This document shows, piece after piece, positions 7,918 to 16,671 of a stretch of 64,000 nt of DNA; the first letter of the stretch is position 1, and the number at the start of each line of letters is the position of its first letter. Source of the stretch: Clostridiales bacterium (GTDB lineage: Bacteria; Bacillota; Clostridia; Oscillospirales; Oscillospiraceae); NCBI GenBank assembly GCA_004555655.1, contig SFHJ01000001.1, forward strand, positions 32,405 through 96,404. Reading direction: 5' to 3'. The position numbers were made by a program, and so were the translations under genes. The notes under the pieces were generated by a model. That model worked only from the letters and a program-made list of their open reading frames with translations. It had not been told where the DNA came from and made no database searches.

Positions 7918-9462
7918 ATGGATCTTTTCATCAAGCTTGCCTTGCTTGTCATCTTCTTCGGCATCATGGTCTTCATCGGCCTCTACTGCCGCCGTCACGC
8001 CACAAACGTCAACGGCTTCGTCCTCGGCGGGCGCAGCGTCGGTCCCTGGCTCACGGCCTTCGCCTACGGCACGAGCTACTTCTCTGCCGTCGTATTCGTC
8101 GGCTACGCCGGCCAGTTCGGCTGGAAATACGGCATCGCCGCCACATGGGCGGGTCTTGGCAACGCGTTTTTGGGCTCTCTGCTTGCGTGGGCGGTTCTTG
8201 GCCGGCGCACGCGCATCATGACGCAGCACCTTGACAGCGCCACCATGCCGGAATTCTTCGGCAAACGCTTCGACTCCAAGGCATTAAAGCTCTGCGCGTC
8301 GGCTATCATCTTTATCTTTCTCATCCCCTATACCGCAAGCCTCTATAACGGCCTGAGCCGTCTGTTCGGCATGGCGTTCGACATCGATTATTCCGTGTGC
8401 GTCATCGTGATGGCTGTTCTCACGGGCGTGTACGTCATCGCCGGCGGCTATATGGCTACCGCCATCAACGACTTCATTCAGGGCATCATCATGATTTTCG
8501 GCATCGTGGCCGTCATAGCCGCAGTGCTTCACGGACAGGGAGGATTTTTGCAGGCGCTCAACAGCCTCGCAGAGGTCTCGGACGAATCGGTCAGCGCTGC
8601 GCCCGGCGTGTTTGCCTCTTTCTTTGGGCCTGACCCTGTGGGCCTGCTTGGCGTGGTGATTCTGACGAGCCTCGGCACATGGGGCCTGCCGCAGATGGTG
8701 CAGAAGTTCTATGCCATCAAGAGCGAGTCCGCCATCAACAAGGGCATGATTATTTCCACTGTCTTTGCTGTCATTGTCGCGGGCGGCAGCTACTTCCTCG
8801 GCGGCTTCGGCCGGCTCTTCAGCGCGCAGGTCGATATCGCTGCAAACGGCTATGACTCCATCGTTCCCACGATGCTCTCCGGTCTGCCCACCATTCTCAT
8901 TGCCATTGTGGTCATTCTGGTGCTGTCTGCGTCCATGTCCACGCTGTCTTCTCTGGTGCTTGCGTCCAGTTCGACCTTGACGCTGGACTTCATCAAGGGT
9001 AATATAATAAAGGATATGGATGAAAAACGGCAGGTACGCTGGATGCGCTCGCTCATCGTATTGTTTATCCTGATCTCGGTCGTGCTGGCGCTCATCCAGT
9101 ACAAATCCAACGTCACCTTCATCGCGCAGCTCATGGGCGTGAGCTGGGGCGCGCTGGCGGGTGCATTCCTCGCGCCGTTCCTGTACGGCCTGTACTGGAA
9201 ACGGACGACGAAGGCCGCCTGCTGGGTCAGCTTCCTGTTCTCTACCATTGTGATGCTGGCCAATATCTTCTTCCGCTCCAGCTTCCCTGCTCTCATTCAG
9301 TCGCCCATCAACTGCGGCGCAATGTGCATGCTGGCAGGTCTGGTGCTGGTACCGGTGGTGAGCCTGCTGACGAAAGCGCCCGAAAAGGCGTCGGTCGAGC
9401 GCATCTTTGCCTGCTACGACAAGACTGTCACCGTCAGCGTCAAAGACTCCATCGGCGAATAG
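7918..9462 (+). CDS. Sodium:solute symporter (SSS family)
   Basis: A 514-residue membrane protein with about 13 predicted helices, of the SSS/LeuT-fold family that couples Na+ entry to uptake of organic acids, amino acids or sugars. Typical features are the N-terminal GRSVGPWLTAFAYGTSYFSAV segment, the YVIAGGYMATAINDFIQG motif, and the VLSASMSTLSSLVLASSS stretch that forms part of the Na2 site in the family. It begins 32 nt after the synthetase with GGAGG upstream. Its place between a CoA ligase and iorAB suggests it imports the aryl or related acid used by the operon; the substrate is not readable from sequence. Confidence 0.9.
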   Translation: MDLFIKLALLVIFFGIMVFIGLYCRRHATNVNGFVLGGRSVGPWLTAFAYGTSYFSAVVFVGYAGQFGWKYGIAATWAGLGNAFLGSLLAWAVLGRRTRIMTQHLDSATMPEFFGKRFDSKALKLCASAIIFIFLIPYTASLYNGLSRLFGMAFDIDYSVCVIVMAVLTGVYVIAGGYMATAINDFIQGIIMIFGIVAVIAAVLHGQGGFLQALNSLAEVSDESVSAAPGVFASFFGPDPVGLLGVVILTSLGTWGLPQMVQKFYAIKSESAINKGMIISTVFAVIVAGGSYFLGGFGRLFSAQVDIAANGYDSIVPTMLSGLPTILIAIVVILVLSASMSTLSSLVLASSSTLTLDFIKGNIIKDMDEKRQVRWMRSLIVLFILISVVLALIQYKSNVTFIAQLMGVSWGALAGAFLAPFLYGLYWKRTTKAACWVSFLFSTIVMLANIFFRSSFPALIQSPINCGAMCMLAGLVLVPVVSLLTKAPEKASVERIFACYDKTVTVSVKDSIGE

Positions 9463-9486
9463 AACAACTGACAGGAGGAATTCACC

Positions 9487-11229
9487 ATGAAAACATTGAT
9501 GCTCGGCAACGAGGCCGCAGCGCGCGGCCTGTACGAGGCCGGCTGCAGCTTTGTTTCCAGCTACCCCGGTACGCCAAGTACCGAGATCACCGAATGCGCA
9601 GCCAAATACCCGGAGATCTACGCCGAGTGGGCTCCGAATGAGAAGGTCGCCATGGAGGCAGCTTTCGGCGCATCGCTGGCCGGAAAGCGCAGCTTCTGCG
9701 GCATGAAGCACGTGGGCATGAACGTCGCGGCCGACCCGCTGTTTACGATTTCCTATACCGGTGTAAACGCCGGTATGGTCATCGGCTTGGCGGACGACGC
9801 CGGTATGCACAGCTCGCAGAACGAGCAGGATTCGCGCCACTATGCCGTGTCCGCAAAACTTCCGATGCTCGAGCCCGCCGACTCGGCTGAATCACTGGCC
9901 TTCGCAAAGCTCGCGTATACGCTTTCCGAGCAGTTCGACACACCAGTGATTCTCAAAATGTGTACCCGCGTGGCGCACTCGCAGAGCGTTGTTGAGACAT
10001 GCGAGCGTCTGGAGCCTGCTCAGAAGCCGTATGAAAAAGACGGCGCAAAGTATATCATGATGCCCGGCAACGCCAAGCGCCGGCACCCGGTCGTGGAGCA
10101 GCGCCTCGCCAGGCTCACTGAATGGGCCGAGACGGCGGATGTGAACCGCGCAGAAGAAGGCCGCGACCACTCTGTCGGCATCCTCACCTCGTCCACCAGC
10201 TACCAGTACGTGAAAGAGGCGCTGGGCGATACATATCCCGTTTTAAAGTTCGGCATGATTCATCCGCTGCCCGTTCAGAAAATCAGAGATTTCGCCGCGA
10301 CGGTCGAAAAGCTTGTCGTGGTTGAAGAACTTGACGACATCATTGAGACGCACTGCCGCAAGCTCGGCCTTGACGTCACAGGAAAAGCACTCTTTGGCTA
10401 TACCGGCGAGCTGAGCCAGAATCTGGTGGCTGAAAAGCTGGGCAATGCGCCTGCAGCCGGCCCTGCAGTCAAGGAGCCCATTCCCGCGCGGCCGCCCGTC
10501 ATGTGCGCGGGCTGCCCGCACAGAGGCCTCTTCTATACGCTGAAGAAAAACAAGCTCACGGTGCTCGGCGACATCGGCTGCTATACGCTTGGTGCTGTCG
10601 CGCCGCTGGCGGCCATTGACACCACCATCTGCATGGGCGCATCCGTGTCCGGCCTGCACGGCTTCAACAAGGCCTCCGGCGGCGAGGGCCCCGGCAGAAC
10701 GGTTGCGGTCATCGGCGACTCGACGTTTATGCACTCCGGCGTGACGGGCCTGATCAACATCGCCTATAATGAGTCCAATTCCACCGTTATCATCCTTGAT
10801 AACTCCATCACCGGTATGACCGGCCACCAGCAGAACCCCACGACGGGCTTCAACCTCAAGGGAGATCCCTGCACGAAAATCGATCTTGAGAGCTTGTGCC
10901 ACTCCATCGGCATCCGGCGTGTGCGCGTAGTCGACCCGTACGATCTGGCCGCGTGCGACGCGGCGGTGAAGGAGGAGCTTGCGGTAGACGAGCCGTCGGT
11001 CATCATCTCGCGCCGGCCGTGCGCGCTTTTAAAGTACGTCAAGCACCCTGGGCCCATCGAGGCTGATACGGCCAAGTGCGTCGGCTGCACCGCCTGCATG
11101 AAGATCGGTTGCCCGGCCATCAGCATTTCCGCAGGCAGGGCATACATCGATAGCACGCTCTGCGTCGGCTGCGGCGTGTGCACGCAGCTGTGCAAAAAGG
11201 GCGCGCTGGGCGCAAGGAAGGAGGGCTGA
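9487..11229 (+). CDS. iorA: Indolepyruvate ferredoxin oxidoreductase, alpha subunit
   Basis: A 580-residue TPP- and iron-sulfur-dependent subunit of the reversible 2-oxoacid oxidoreductase: arylpyruvate + CoA + Fd(ox) to aryl-acetyl-CoA + CO2 + Fd(red). The N-terminal pyrimidine-binding domain starts LGNEAAARGLYEAGCSF with SSYPGTPSTEI. The TPP pyrophosphate-binding domain shows GDIGCYTLG and later GDSTFMHSGVTGL. The C-terminus carries two [4Fe-4S] motifs, CVGCTACMKIGCP and CVGCGVCTQLCKKG. Full family length. iorB starts 2 nt after the stop. Position after a T-box suggests the reductive, biosynthetic direction. Confidence 0.95.
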   Translation: MKTLMLGNEAAARGLYEAGCSFVSSYPGTPSTEITECAAKYPEIYAEWAPNEKVAMEAAFGASLAGKRSFCGMKHVGMNVAADPLFTISYTGVNAGMVIGLADDAGMHSSQNEQDSRHYAVSAKLPMLEPADSAESLAFAKLAYTLSEQFDTPVILKMCTRVAHSQSVVETCERLEPAQKPYEKDGAKYIMMPGNAKRRHPVVEQRLARLTEWAETADVNRAEEGRDHSVGILTSSTSYQYVKEALGDTYPVLKFGMIHPLPVQKIRDFAATVEKLVVVEELDDIIETHCRKLGLDVTGKALFGYTGELSQNLVAEKLGNAPAAGPAVKEPIPARPPVMCAGCPHRGLFYTLKKNKLTVLGDIGCYTLGAVAPLAAIDTTICMGASVSGLHGFNKASGGEGPGRTVAVIGDSTFMHSGVTGLINIAYNESNSTVIILDNSITGMTGHQQNPTTGFNLKGDPCTKIDLESLCHSIGIRRVRVVDPYDLAACDAAVKEELAVDEPSVIISRRPCALLKYVKHPGPIEADTAKCVGCTACMKIGCPAISISAGRAYIDSTLCVGCGVCTQLCKKGALGARKEG

Positions 11230-11231
11230 GT

Positions 11232-11804
11232 ATGCGGACCAAGAATATCATGATCGTCGGCGTGGGCGGACAGGGAACCTTGCTTGCCAGTAAGCTCCTC
11301 GGCCGGGTTCTGCTTGCCAGAGGCTATGACGTCAAGGTCAGCGAGGTTCATGGCATGAGCCAGCGCGGCGGCAGCGTCGTCACCTACGTCCGCTACGGCG
11401 ACAAGGTCTACTCCCCCATCATCGACAAGGGTGAGGCTGACCTCATCGTCTCGTTTGAGCTGCTCGAGGCTGCGCGCTGGACGCAGTATGTCCGTCCCGA
11501 CGGCTGGGTTGTCACGAACACGCAGCAGATGAATCCCATGCCCGTCATCACCGGCGCGGCCGCGTACCCCAAGAATCTCGTGGAAAAGATGCAGGCCGCA
11601 GGCGTACAGGTCGACGCGTTTGACGCGCTGCGCCTGGCCAAGGCGGCGGGCTCGACCAAGGCCGTAAACCTTGTGCTTATGGGCCGTCTTTCCAAGTATT
11701 TTGATTTTACCGAGGAGGAGTGGATGGCCGCAATCGAAAAAAGCGTGCCGGAGAAATTCCTCGAACTCAACAAGAAGGCCTTCCGTCTTGGCTGCAATGC
11801 CTGA
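11232..11804 (+). CDS. iorB: Indolepyruvate ferredoxin oxidoreductase, beta subunit
   Basis: A 190-residue gamma-type catalytic domain protein that partners IorA. The N-terminus has the glycine-rich MIVGVGGQGTLLASKLLG motif, followed by VSEVHGMSQRGGSVVTYVRYG, both characteristic of IorB/POR-gamma proteins. The start at 11232 is chosen over an in-frame upstream start inside iorA because GGAGGG lies 6-10 nt before it and the known N-terminus begins there. Only 2 nt separate it from iorA, so translation is likely coupled. Confidence 0.94.
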   Translation: MRTKNIMIVGVGGQGTLLASKLLGRVLLARGYDVKVSEVHGMSQRGGSVVTYVRYGDKVYSPIIDKGEADLIVSFELLEAARWTQYVRPDGWVVTNTQQMNPMPVITGAAAYPKNLVEKMQAAGVQVDAFDALRLAKAAGSTKAVNLVLMGRLSKYFDFTEEEWMAAIEKSVPEKFLELNKKAFRLGCNA

Positions 11805-11833
11805 GAAAACGATAAAACCGCAAGGAGACAGAT

Positions 11834-13132
11834 ATGGAGCGATACTTTCAGCCTGAGATTGAATGTGCCAGCCGCGAACAGATCCTCGCCTGGCAGAACG
11901 AACGCCTGTTGAAGCAGGTGAAAAACGTCTGGGACAATGTCCCCTACTACCGCAAAAAAATGCAGGACAAGGGCCTCACGCCCGATGATATCAAGAGCGT
12001 TGACGATCTGCACAAGCTGCCTTTTTTGACCAAAGATGACCTGCGTGAGGCATACCCCTATGGCCTGCTCGCAAAGCCGCTTTCCGACTGCGTACGCATC
12101 CAGTCCACCTCCGGCACCACCGGCCGGCGCGTGGTCGCGTTCTACACACAGCACGACATCGACCTCTGGGAAGACTGCTGCGCGCGCGCCATTGTTGCAG
12201 CCGGCGGCACGAAGGATGACGTCTGCCACGTCAGCTATGGTTATGGCCTGTTTACCGGCGGTCCCGGCCTGAACGGCGGCAGCCACAAGGTCGGATGCCT
12301 GACGCTTCCGATGTCCTCCGGCAACACCGACCGGCAGCTGCAGTTCATGGTCGACCTGGGCTCTACGATCCTCTGCTGCACGCCGTCGTACGCGGCGTAT
12401 CTGGCCGAGTCCATCCATGAGCGCGGCCTGCGCGACCAGATCAAGCTCAAGGCCGGCATCTTCGGCGCAGAGGCATGGAGCGAGGAAATGCGCCGCGATA
12501 TCGAACAGAAGCTGGGCATCAAGGCATATGACATCTATGGCCTAACTGAAACCAGCGGCCCGGGCGTGGCGTTTGAATGCTCCGAGCAGACGGGCATGCA
12601 CATCAATGAAGACCACTTCATTGCCGAGATCATCGACTCCGATACAGGCGAAGTCCTGCCCGAGGGTGAAAAGGGCGAGCTGGTCTTCACCTCCATCACA
12701 AAAGAGGCCTTCCCGCTGCTGCGCTACCGCACGCGTGATATCTGCGTGCTGACGCGCAAAAAATGCTCCTGCGGGCGCACGTTTGTCAAGATGTGCAAGC
12801 CCATGGGCCGCAGCGACGACATGCTGATCGTCAAGGGCGTGAACGTGTTCCCGTCGCAGATCGAAACGGTGCTGCTGGAGCAGGGCTACCCCGCCAACTA
12901 CCAGATCATTGTTGACCGCGTGAACAACTCTGACACGCTCGAGGTCATGGTCGAGATGACGCCTGAGACGTTCTCGGACAGCCTCGGCAAGATCACCGAG
13001 ATGGAGAAGAACCTCGTCGCGGCGCTCAAGGCGATGCTCGGCATCTACGCCAAGGTGCGCCTGGTCGCGCCCAAGTCCATCACCCGGAGTGAGGGCAAGG
13101 CTGTTCGCGTCATCGACAAGCGGAAAATTTAA
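11834..13132 (+). CDS. Phenylacetate--CoA ligase (PaaK family)
   Basis: A 432-residue adenylate-forming ligase of the PaaK family that converts phenylacetate or a related aryl acetate to its CoA ester. PaaK hallmarks are present: the N-terminal YYRKKMQDKGLTPDDI, the P-loop STSGTTGRR at about residues 91-99, YGLTETSGPG in the middle, and the C-terminal GRSDDMLIVKGVNVFPSQIE. In many anaerobes paaK-like genes sit beside iorAB and an ACT-domain gene, as here. Combined with IorAB the enzyme could run acid to CoA ester to 2-oxoacid, or the reverse, forming acid and ATP. The substrate is likely aromatic but unproven. Confidence 0.93.
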   Translation: MERYFQPEIECASREQILAWQNERLLKQVKNVWDNVPYYRKKMQDKGLTPDDIKSVDDLHKLPFLTKDDLREAYPYGLLAKPLSDCVRIQSTSGTTGRRVVAFYTQHDIDLWEDCCARAIVAAGGTKDDVCHVSYGYGLFTGGPGLNGGSHKVGCLTLPMSSGNTDRQLQFMVDLGSTILCCTPSYAAYLAESIHERGLRDQIKLKAGIFGAEAWSEEMRRDIEQKLGIKAYDIYGLTETSGPGVAFECSEQTGMHINEDHFIAEIIDSDTGEVLPEGEKGELVFTSITKEAFPLLRYRTRDICVLTRKKCSCGRTFVKMCKPMGRSDDMLIVKGVNVFPSQIETVLLEQGYPANYQIIVDRVNNSDTLEVMVEMTPETFSDSLGKITEMEKNLVAALKAMLGIYAKVRLVAPKSITRSEGKAVRVIDKRKI

Positions 13133-13147
13133 CAGGAGGAAGTACAC

Positions 13148-13579
13148 ATGACCATTCATCAGATCTCTGTATTTCTGGAAAACCGCGCCGGTCAGCTGGC
13201 CGAGATCACCGGCATCCTGTCGGAGCATCAAGTCGACCTGCGCGCACTGAACATCGCGGAAACATCTGACTACGGCGTGCTGCGTCTGATCGTCAGCGAC
13301 GCGCAGAAGGCCAGCTCCGTTCTTCTGGAGCACGGCTTCATCCTCACCATGACGCCCGTCACCGCCGTGGCCGTACCCGACCGCCCGGGCGGGCTGAGCG
13401 AACTGCTGCGCGTGCTGAGCGAGGCGCAGATTGACATCGAGTACATGTACTCCGTCTTCGGCCAGAAAAACGGCCTTGCCTATATGATTTTCCGCGTCGC
13501 CGACGTGCAGAAGCTGTCCGCAGCGTTATCGACCAGCGGACTTACTGCCGTCTCAGGCGAGGAATTGGGCGTTCATTGA
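13148..13579 (+). CDS. Tandem ACT-domain regulatory protein
   Basis: A 143-residue cytoplasmic protein made of two ACT domains (about residues 1-70 and 71-143). Both start with an ACT-type strand and turn: HQISVFLENRAGQLAEI and VAVPDRPGGLSELL. ACT domains bind amino acids, so it probably senses an aromatic or branched-chain amino acid and modulates a neighbouring enzyme. It begins 15 nt after paaK, with AGGAGG upstream. This paaK-ACT pair is common in anaerobes. The ligand and target are inferred. Confidence 0.9.
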   Translation: MTIHQISVFLENRAGQLAEITGILSEHQVDLRALNIAETSDYGVLRLIVSDAQKASSVLLEHGFILTMTPVTAVAVPDRPGGLSELLRVLSEAQIDIEYMYSVFGQKNGLAYMIFRVADVQKLSAALSTSGLTAVSGEELGVH

Positions 13580-13629
13580 CTTCCCTGTCCGGCCGCATCC
13601 GGCCAAATTCGAAAAGCGAGGAATCTACC

Positions 13630-14799
13630 ATGCAGGAAATGAGCAGAAAAAACAAACTATTCACCGATTCCGTCATCCGCCGCATGACGCGCATCTCCAT
13701 TGACTGCGGCGCAATCAACCTGGCGCAGGGCTTCCCGGATTTTGACCCTCCCAAGGCAATGCTCGACCGCCTGGCCGAGGTCAGCTACGAAGGCCCGCAC
13801 CAGTATCCCATCACCATGGGCGCGCCCAACTTCCGCGCGGCGCTCGCGCGCAAGTGCGGCAGGTTTATGGGCCGCACACTCGATCCCAATACCGAGATTG
13901 TCGTCACCATCGGCTCGACCGAGGCTATGGTCGATACCATTTTCGCTCTGACCAATCCCGGTGACAAGATCATCATGTTCTCGCCGTACTTTGAAAACTA
14001 TCGCGCGCAGGCCATTATGGCTGATTGTGAGCCGATTTTCGTGCCGTTGGTGCCGCCGCAGTTCAATTTTGACCCCGAGGTGCTGGAAGATGCGTTCCGT
14101 CAGGGCGCAAAGGCCATTCTCATCTGCAACCCGTCGAACCCCAGCGGCAAGGTTTTTACCTACGATGAACTGAAGCTGATCGCCGATCTTTGCATCAAGT
14201 ACGACGTCTACGCCATCATGGACGAGGTCTATGAGCACATCGTCTACGACGGCCACAAGCACATCTACATGAACAGCCTGCCTGGCATGTGGGAGCGCAC
14301 GGTAAGCTGCTCTAGCCTCAGCAAGACCTACTCCGTCACCGGCTGGCGTCTTGGCTACGCGATCGCGCCGCAGCCCATTATGGAGCGCATCAAGCAGTAC
14401 CACGACTTCAATACCGTCGGCGCGCCGTCGCCTCTCATGGAGGCTGCCATTGTCGGCCTTGACATGCCGGACAGCTATTATGAAGAATTCGGCGCGCACT
14501 ACGCGCATATGAAGAAGCTCTTTACCGACGGCCTTCGTAACATCGGCATTCCGTTCACCGACCCGCAGGGCGCGTATTTCGTCCTCGCCAACATCGGCCC
14601 GTACCTCAAGAAGGGCCAGAGCGATGTGGAATTCTGCGAGGAGATGGCGCGCAAGGTCGGTGTGGCCTGCGTGCCCGGCACGTCGTTCTTCAATGAGAAA
14701 GGCGTCAACGACATTGTCCGTGTCCACTTTGCAAAGCTCGACACGACGCTCAATGAAGCGCTCGACCGTCTGAGCCACATCAAGGAAAAAATGGCATAG
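13630..14799 (+). CDS. PLP-dependent class I/II aminotransferase
   Basis: A 389-residue fold-type I aminotransferase of the AspC/aromatic group. The N-terminal NLAQGFPDFDPP, the NPSNPSGKVF segment near residue 168, DEVYEHIVYDG and the Schiff-base lysine in SSLSKTYSVTGWRLGY (K232) are all present. The start at 13630 is 7 nt after GAGGA; the longer upstream frame has no ribosome-binding site. Last gene of the T-box operon, followed by a 16-bp terminator. In context it would transaminate the arylpyruvate made or used by IorAB, giving tyrosine, phenylalanine or tryptophan. Exact specificity cannot be read. Confidence 0.92.
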   Translation: MQEMSRKNKLFTDSVIRRMTRISIDCGAINLAQGFPDFDPPKAMLDRLAEVSYEGPHQYPITMGAPNFRAALARKCGRFMGRTLDPNTEIVVTIGSTEAMVDTIFALTNPGDKIIMFSPYFENYRAQAIMADCEPIFVPLVPPQFNFDPEVLEDAFRQGAKAILICNPSNPSGKVFTYDELKLIADLCIKYDVYAIMDEVYEHIVYDGHKHIYMNSLPGMWERTVSCSSLSKTYSVTGWRLGYAIAPQPIMERIKQYHDFNTVGAPSPLMEAAIVGLDMPDSYYEEFGAHYAHMKKLFTDGLRNIGIPFTDPQGAYFVLANIGPYLKKGQSDVEFCEEMARKVGVACVPGTSFFNEKGVNDIVRVHFAKLDTTLNEALDRLSHIKEKMA

Positions 14800-14802
14800 A
14801 AA

Positions 14803-14848
14803 AACTGCCCGAAAATCCGCACAGGATTTTCGGGCAGTTCTTATTTTT
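14803..14848. terminator. Bidirectional terminator between the T-box operon and the glycogen operon
   Basis: A perfect 16-bp stem (14803-14818 with 14824-14839, 5-nt loop) is followed by CTTATTTTT on the plus strand. The minus-strand GH13 gene ends at 14841, so the hairpin serves both convergent operons. Confidence 0.92.
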
Positions 14849-16661
14849 CCATGACGCAGTAGCCGCCTCGTGCCAGCGTGACCGTCTTTGGCATATACTC
14901 GCAAAGATTGCCGCCAAAGAGCACCTGACCGCTGTGACGGACGCTCCACGGCTCGTGGGACTGGTTGCTGCAAACGACAAGCTGTTGCTTCTCGCAACGG
15001 CGCAGAAACATGATGCGTCCGCCGCCCGATTCCAGCACTGTGACATCGCCGCAGCGCAGCGCAGGATTGTCACGCTTGAGTGCGGCCAGCTCGCGGTAAA
15101 ACTGCTGCAGCGCTTCATCCTCGTGGCCCCAGGGATAGTATTTGCGGTTAAACGGATCGCGGTAACCGTCCATCCCGGCCTCATCACCGTAGTAGATGCA
15201 GGCCATGCCGGGCAGCGTAAACTCCAGAAACGCCGCCAGACGTAAAAGCCGCTTGCCTCTTGCGCGCTGCTCATCGGACATCTGCCGCTTGGCAAGCTCC
15301 GCACGGTCGGCGTCGGACGAGTCGATAAGCGCCGTCAGCGCGCGTGGCGTATCGTGCGTGCCAAGTAAATTCATCACGCAGCTGAGCACATCCGGCGGAT
15401 AGTTCTCCGCCAGCTGCATGATGCGCTCGCCGAGCTCCCGGCCGTCGTCCTCGCCTCTGGCGTAACGTAAGACTGCCTTCTGCCAAGGGTAGTTCATGAC
15501 AGAGTCCAGCTCGCGGTCAACAAAATAGCGCCTGCGCTTACCGTAGGCAATTTTGGTGGACGCGTCCTCCCAGACCTCTCCGACAAGCAGCGCATCGGGT
15601 TTGATCTCGCGGATACGTCTGCGCAGTCTGGCAACAAACGCGTCAGGCAGCTCGTCAACCACGTCCAGCCGGTAGCCGTCAGCGCCGAGACGCAGCCATT
15701 TGGCCACAACGCTGTCCTCGTCTTCAATAATATAGTTTACATAACTTTCTTCCAGTTTGTTGATGCAAGGCAGTGTGGTGATGCCCCACCAGCTGGTATA
15801 CACGTCGGGATAGTGCTTGAAATCGAACCATTTGCGGTATGGCGAGTCGGGGTCATGGACAGCCTGCTGGAAATATTCGCTGCGGTCGCCCACGTGCGAG
15901 AACACGCCATCGAGAATCACGCGCATCCCCAGCGTGTGCGCGTCATTGCACAGCGCAGTAAAATCCTCCTCTGTGCCCAGCATTGGGTCGATGCGCTTAT
16001 AATCATACGTGTCGTAGCGGTGTGTGGAAAAGGCCATGAAGATGGGGTTGAGATACAGGATCTGCACGCCAAGTTCATGCAGATACGGCAGTTTTTCGCG
16101 GATACCGTTCAGATTGCCGCCGTAGAAATCGTTGTTCAGCACCTCGCCCTTCTCGTTCGGCAGATACACCGGCACATCGCCGGTATCCTCATGCACCCAA
16201 TACGGCTGCAGCTTGCCGGTGCAGTCGCACTTGCCGCTGGCAGCAAAGCGGTCGGGAAAGATCTGATACATGACAGCGCCGCGCGCCCATTCCGGCACAG
16301 GGTATTTGGTACCGACCACACTCACCTGCCACCAGTCGCCCGACTCCATATTGGTGTCGCAGCCCTGCTTATACAGGCGGAAGGACTCATTTTGTGTGGT
16401 GATATGGAAATAGTAGAAGTAGAGCGCCGGGTCTTGCAGGCAGAAGGTGCAGCGCCACGTCTCATAGAGCTGGGTCTGGCCGCACTTTTCCATTGCCTCG
16501 CGACGCAGCGGCGTTCCATCCTCCTGCAGCAGAACCAGCTCAGCCCTGACCGTCAGACAACTGACCGGAATCTGCATCTGAAGCCGGCAGCTCTGTCCCG
16601 GCTGCAGCGTACCGAATGGCGATTTGAACTGTGAAAGCCGGCTGTCGAATAATATACGCAT
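14841..16661 (-). CDS. GH13 alpha-glucan hydrolase (cyclomaltodextrinase/neopullulanase type)
   Basis: A 606-residue intracellular alpha-amylase-family enzyme that cleaves alpha-1,4 (possibly also alpha-1,6) links in maltodextrins or glycogen limit chains. It has no signal peptide. The N-terminal ~120 residues form a beta domain like the CBM34 module of GH13_20 enzymes. The catalytic barrel shows the conserved regions GMRVILDGVFSHVG, GYRLDVVDELPD (nucleophile Asp), LLVGEVWEDA (acid Glu) and LLGTHDTPR (third acid). ATG at 16661 follows AAGGA by 7 nt; the longer frame runs into glgP. Last gene of the glycogen operon, starting 10 nt after glgP. Confidence 0.9.
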   Translation of the reverse strand: MRILFDSRLSQFKSPFGTLQPGQSCRLQMQIPVSCLTVRAELVLLQEDGTPLRREAMEKCGQTQLYETWRCTFCLQDPALYFYYFHITTQNESFRLYKQGCDTNMESGDWWQVSVVGTKYPVPEWARGAVMYQIFPDRFAASGKCDCTGKLQPYWVHEDTGDVPVYLPNEKGEVLNNDFYGGNLNGIREKLPYLHELGVQILYLNPIFMAFSTHRYDTYDYKRIDPMLGTEEDFTALCNDAHTLGMRVILDGVFSHVGDRSEYFQQAVHDPDSPYRKWFDFKHYPDVYTSWWGITTLPCINKLEESYVNYIIEDEDSVVAKWLRLGADGYRLDVVDELPDAFVARLRRRIREIKPDALLVGEVWEDASTKIAYGKRRRYFVDRELDSVMNYPWQKAVLRYARGEDDGRELGERIMQLAENYPPDVLSCVMNLLGTHDTPRALTALIDSSDADRAELAKRQMSDEQRARGKRLLRLAAFLEFTLPGMACIYYGDEAGMDGYRDPFNRKYYPWGHEDEALQQFYRELAALKRDNPALRCGDVTVLESGGGRIMFLRRCEKQQLVVCSNQSHEPWSVRHSGQVLFGGNLCEYMPKTVTLARGGYCVMEK

Positions 16662-16671
16662 TCTGTGTTCC

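Noticed and set aside
8284..9840. 518-codon open frame antisense to the SSS symporter
   Set aside because: Translation is dominated by His, Asp, Arg and Ala with no domain; the sense strand gives a clear transporter.
7918..14799. Reading the ior operon as purely degradative amino-acid fermentation
   Set aside because: Possible from enzymes alone, but control by a T-box, which induces on amino-acid starvation, argues for the biosynthetic direction.
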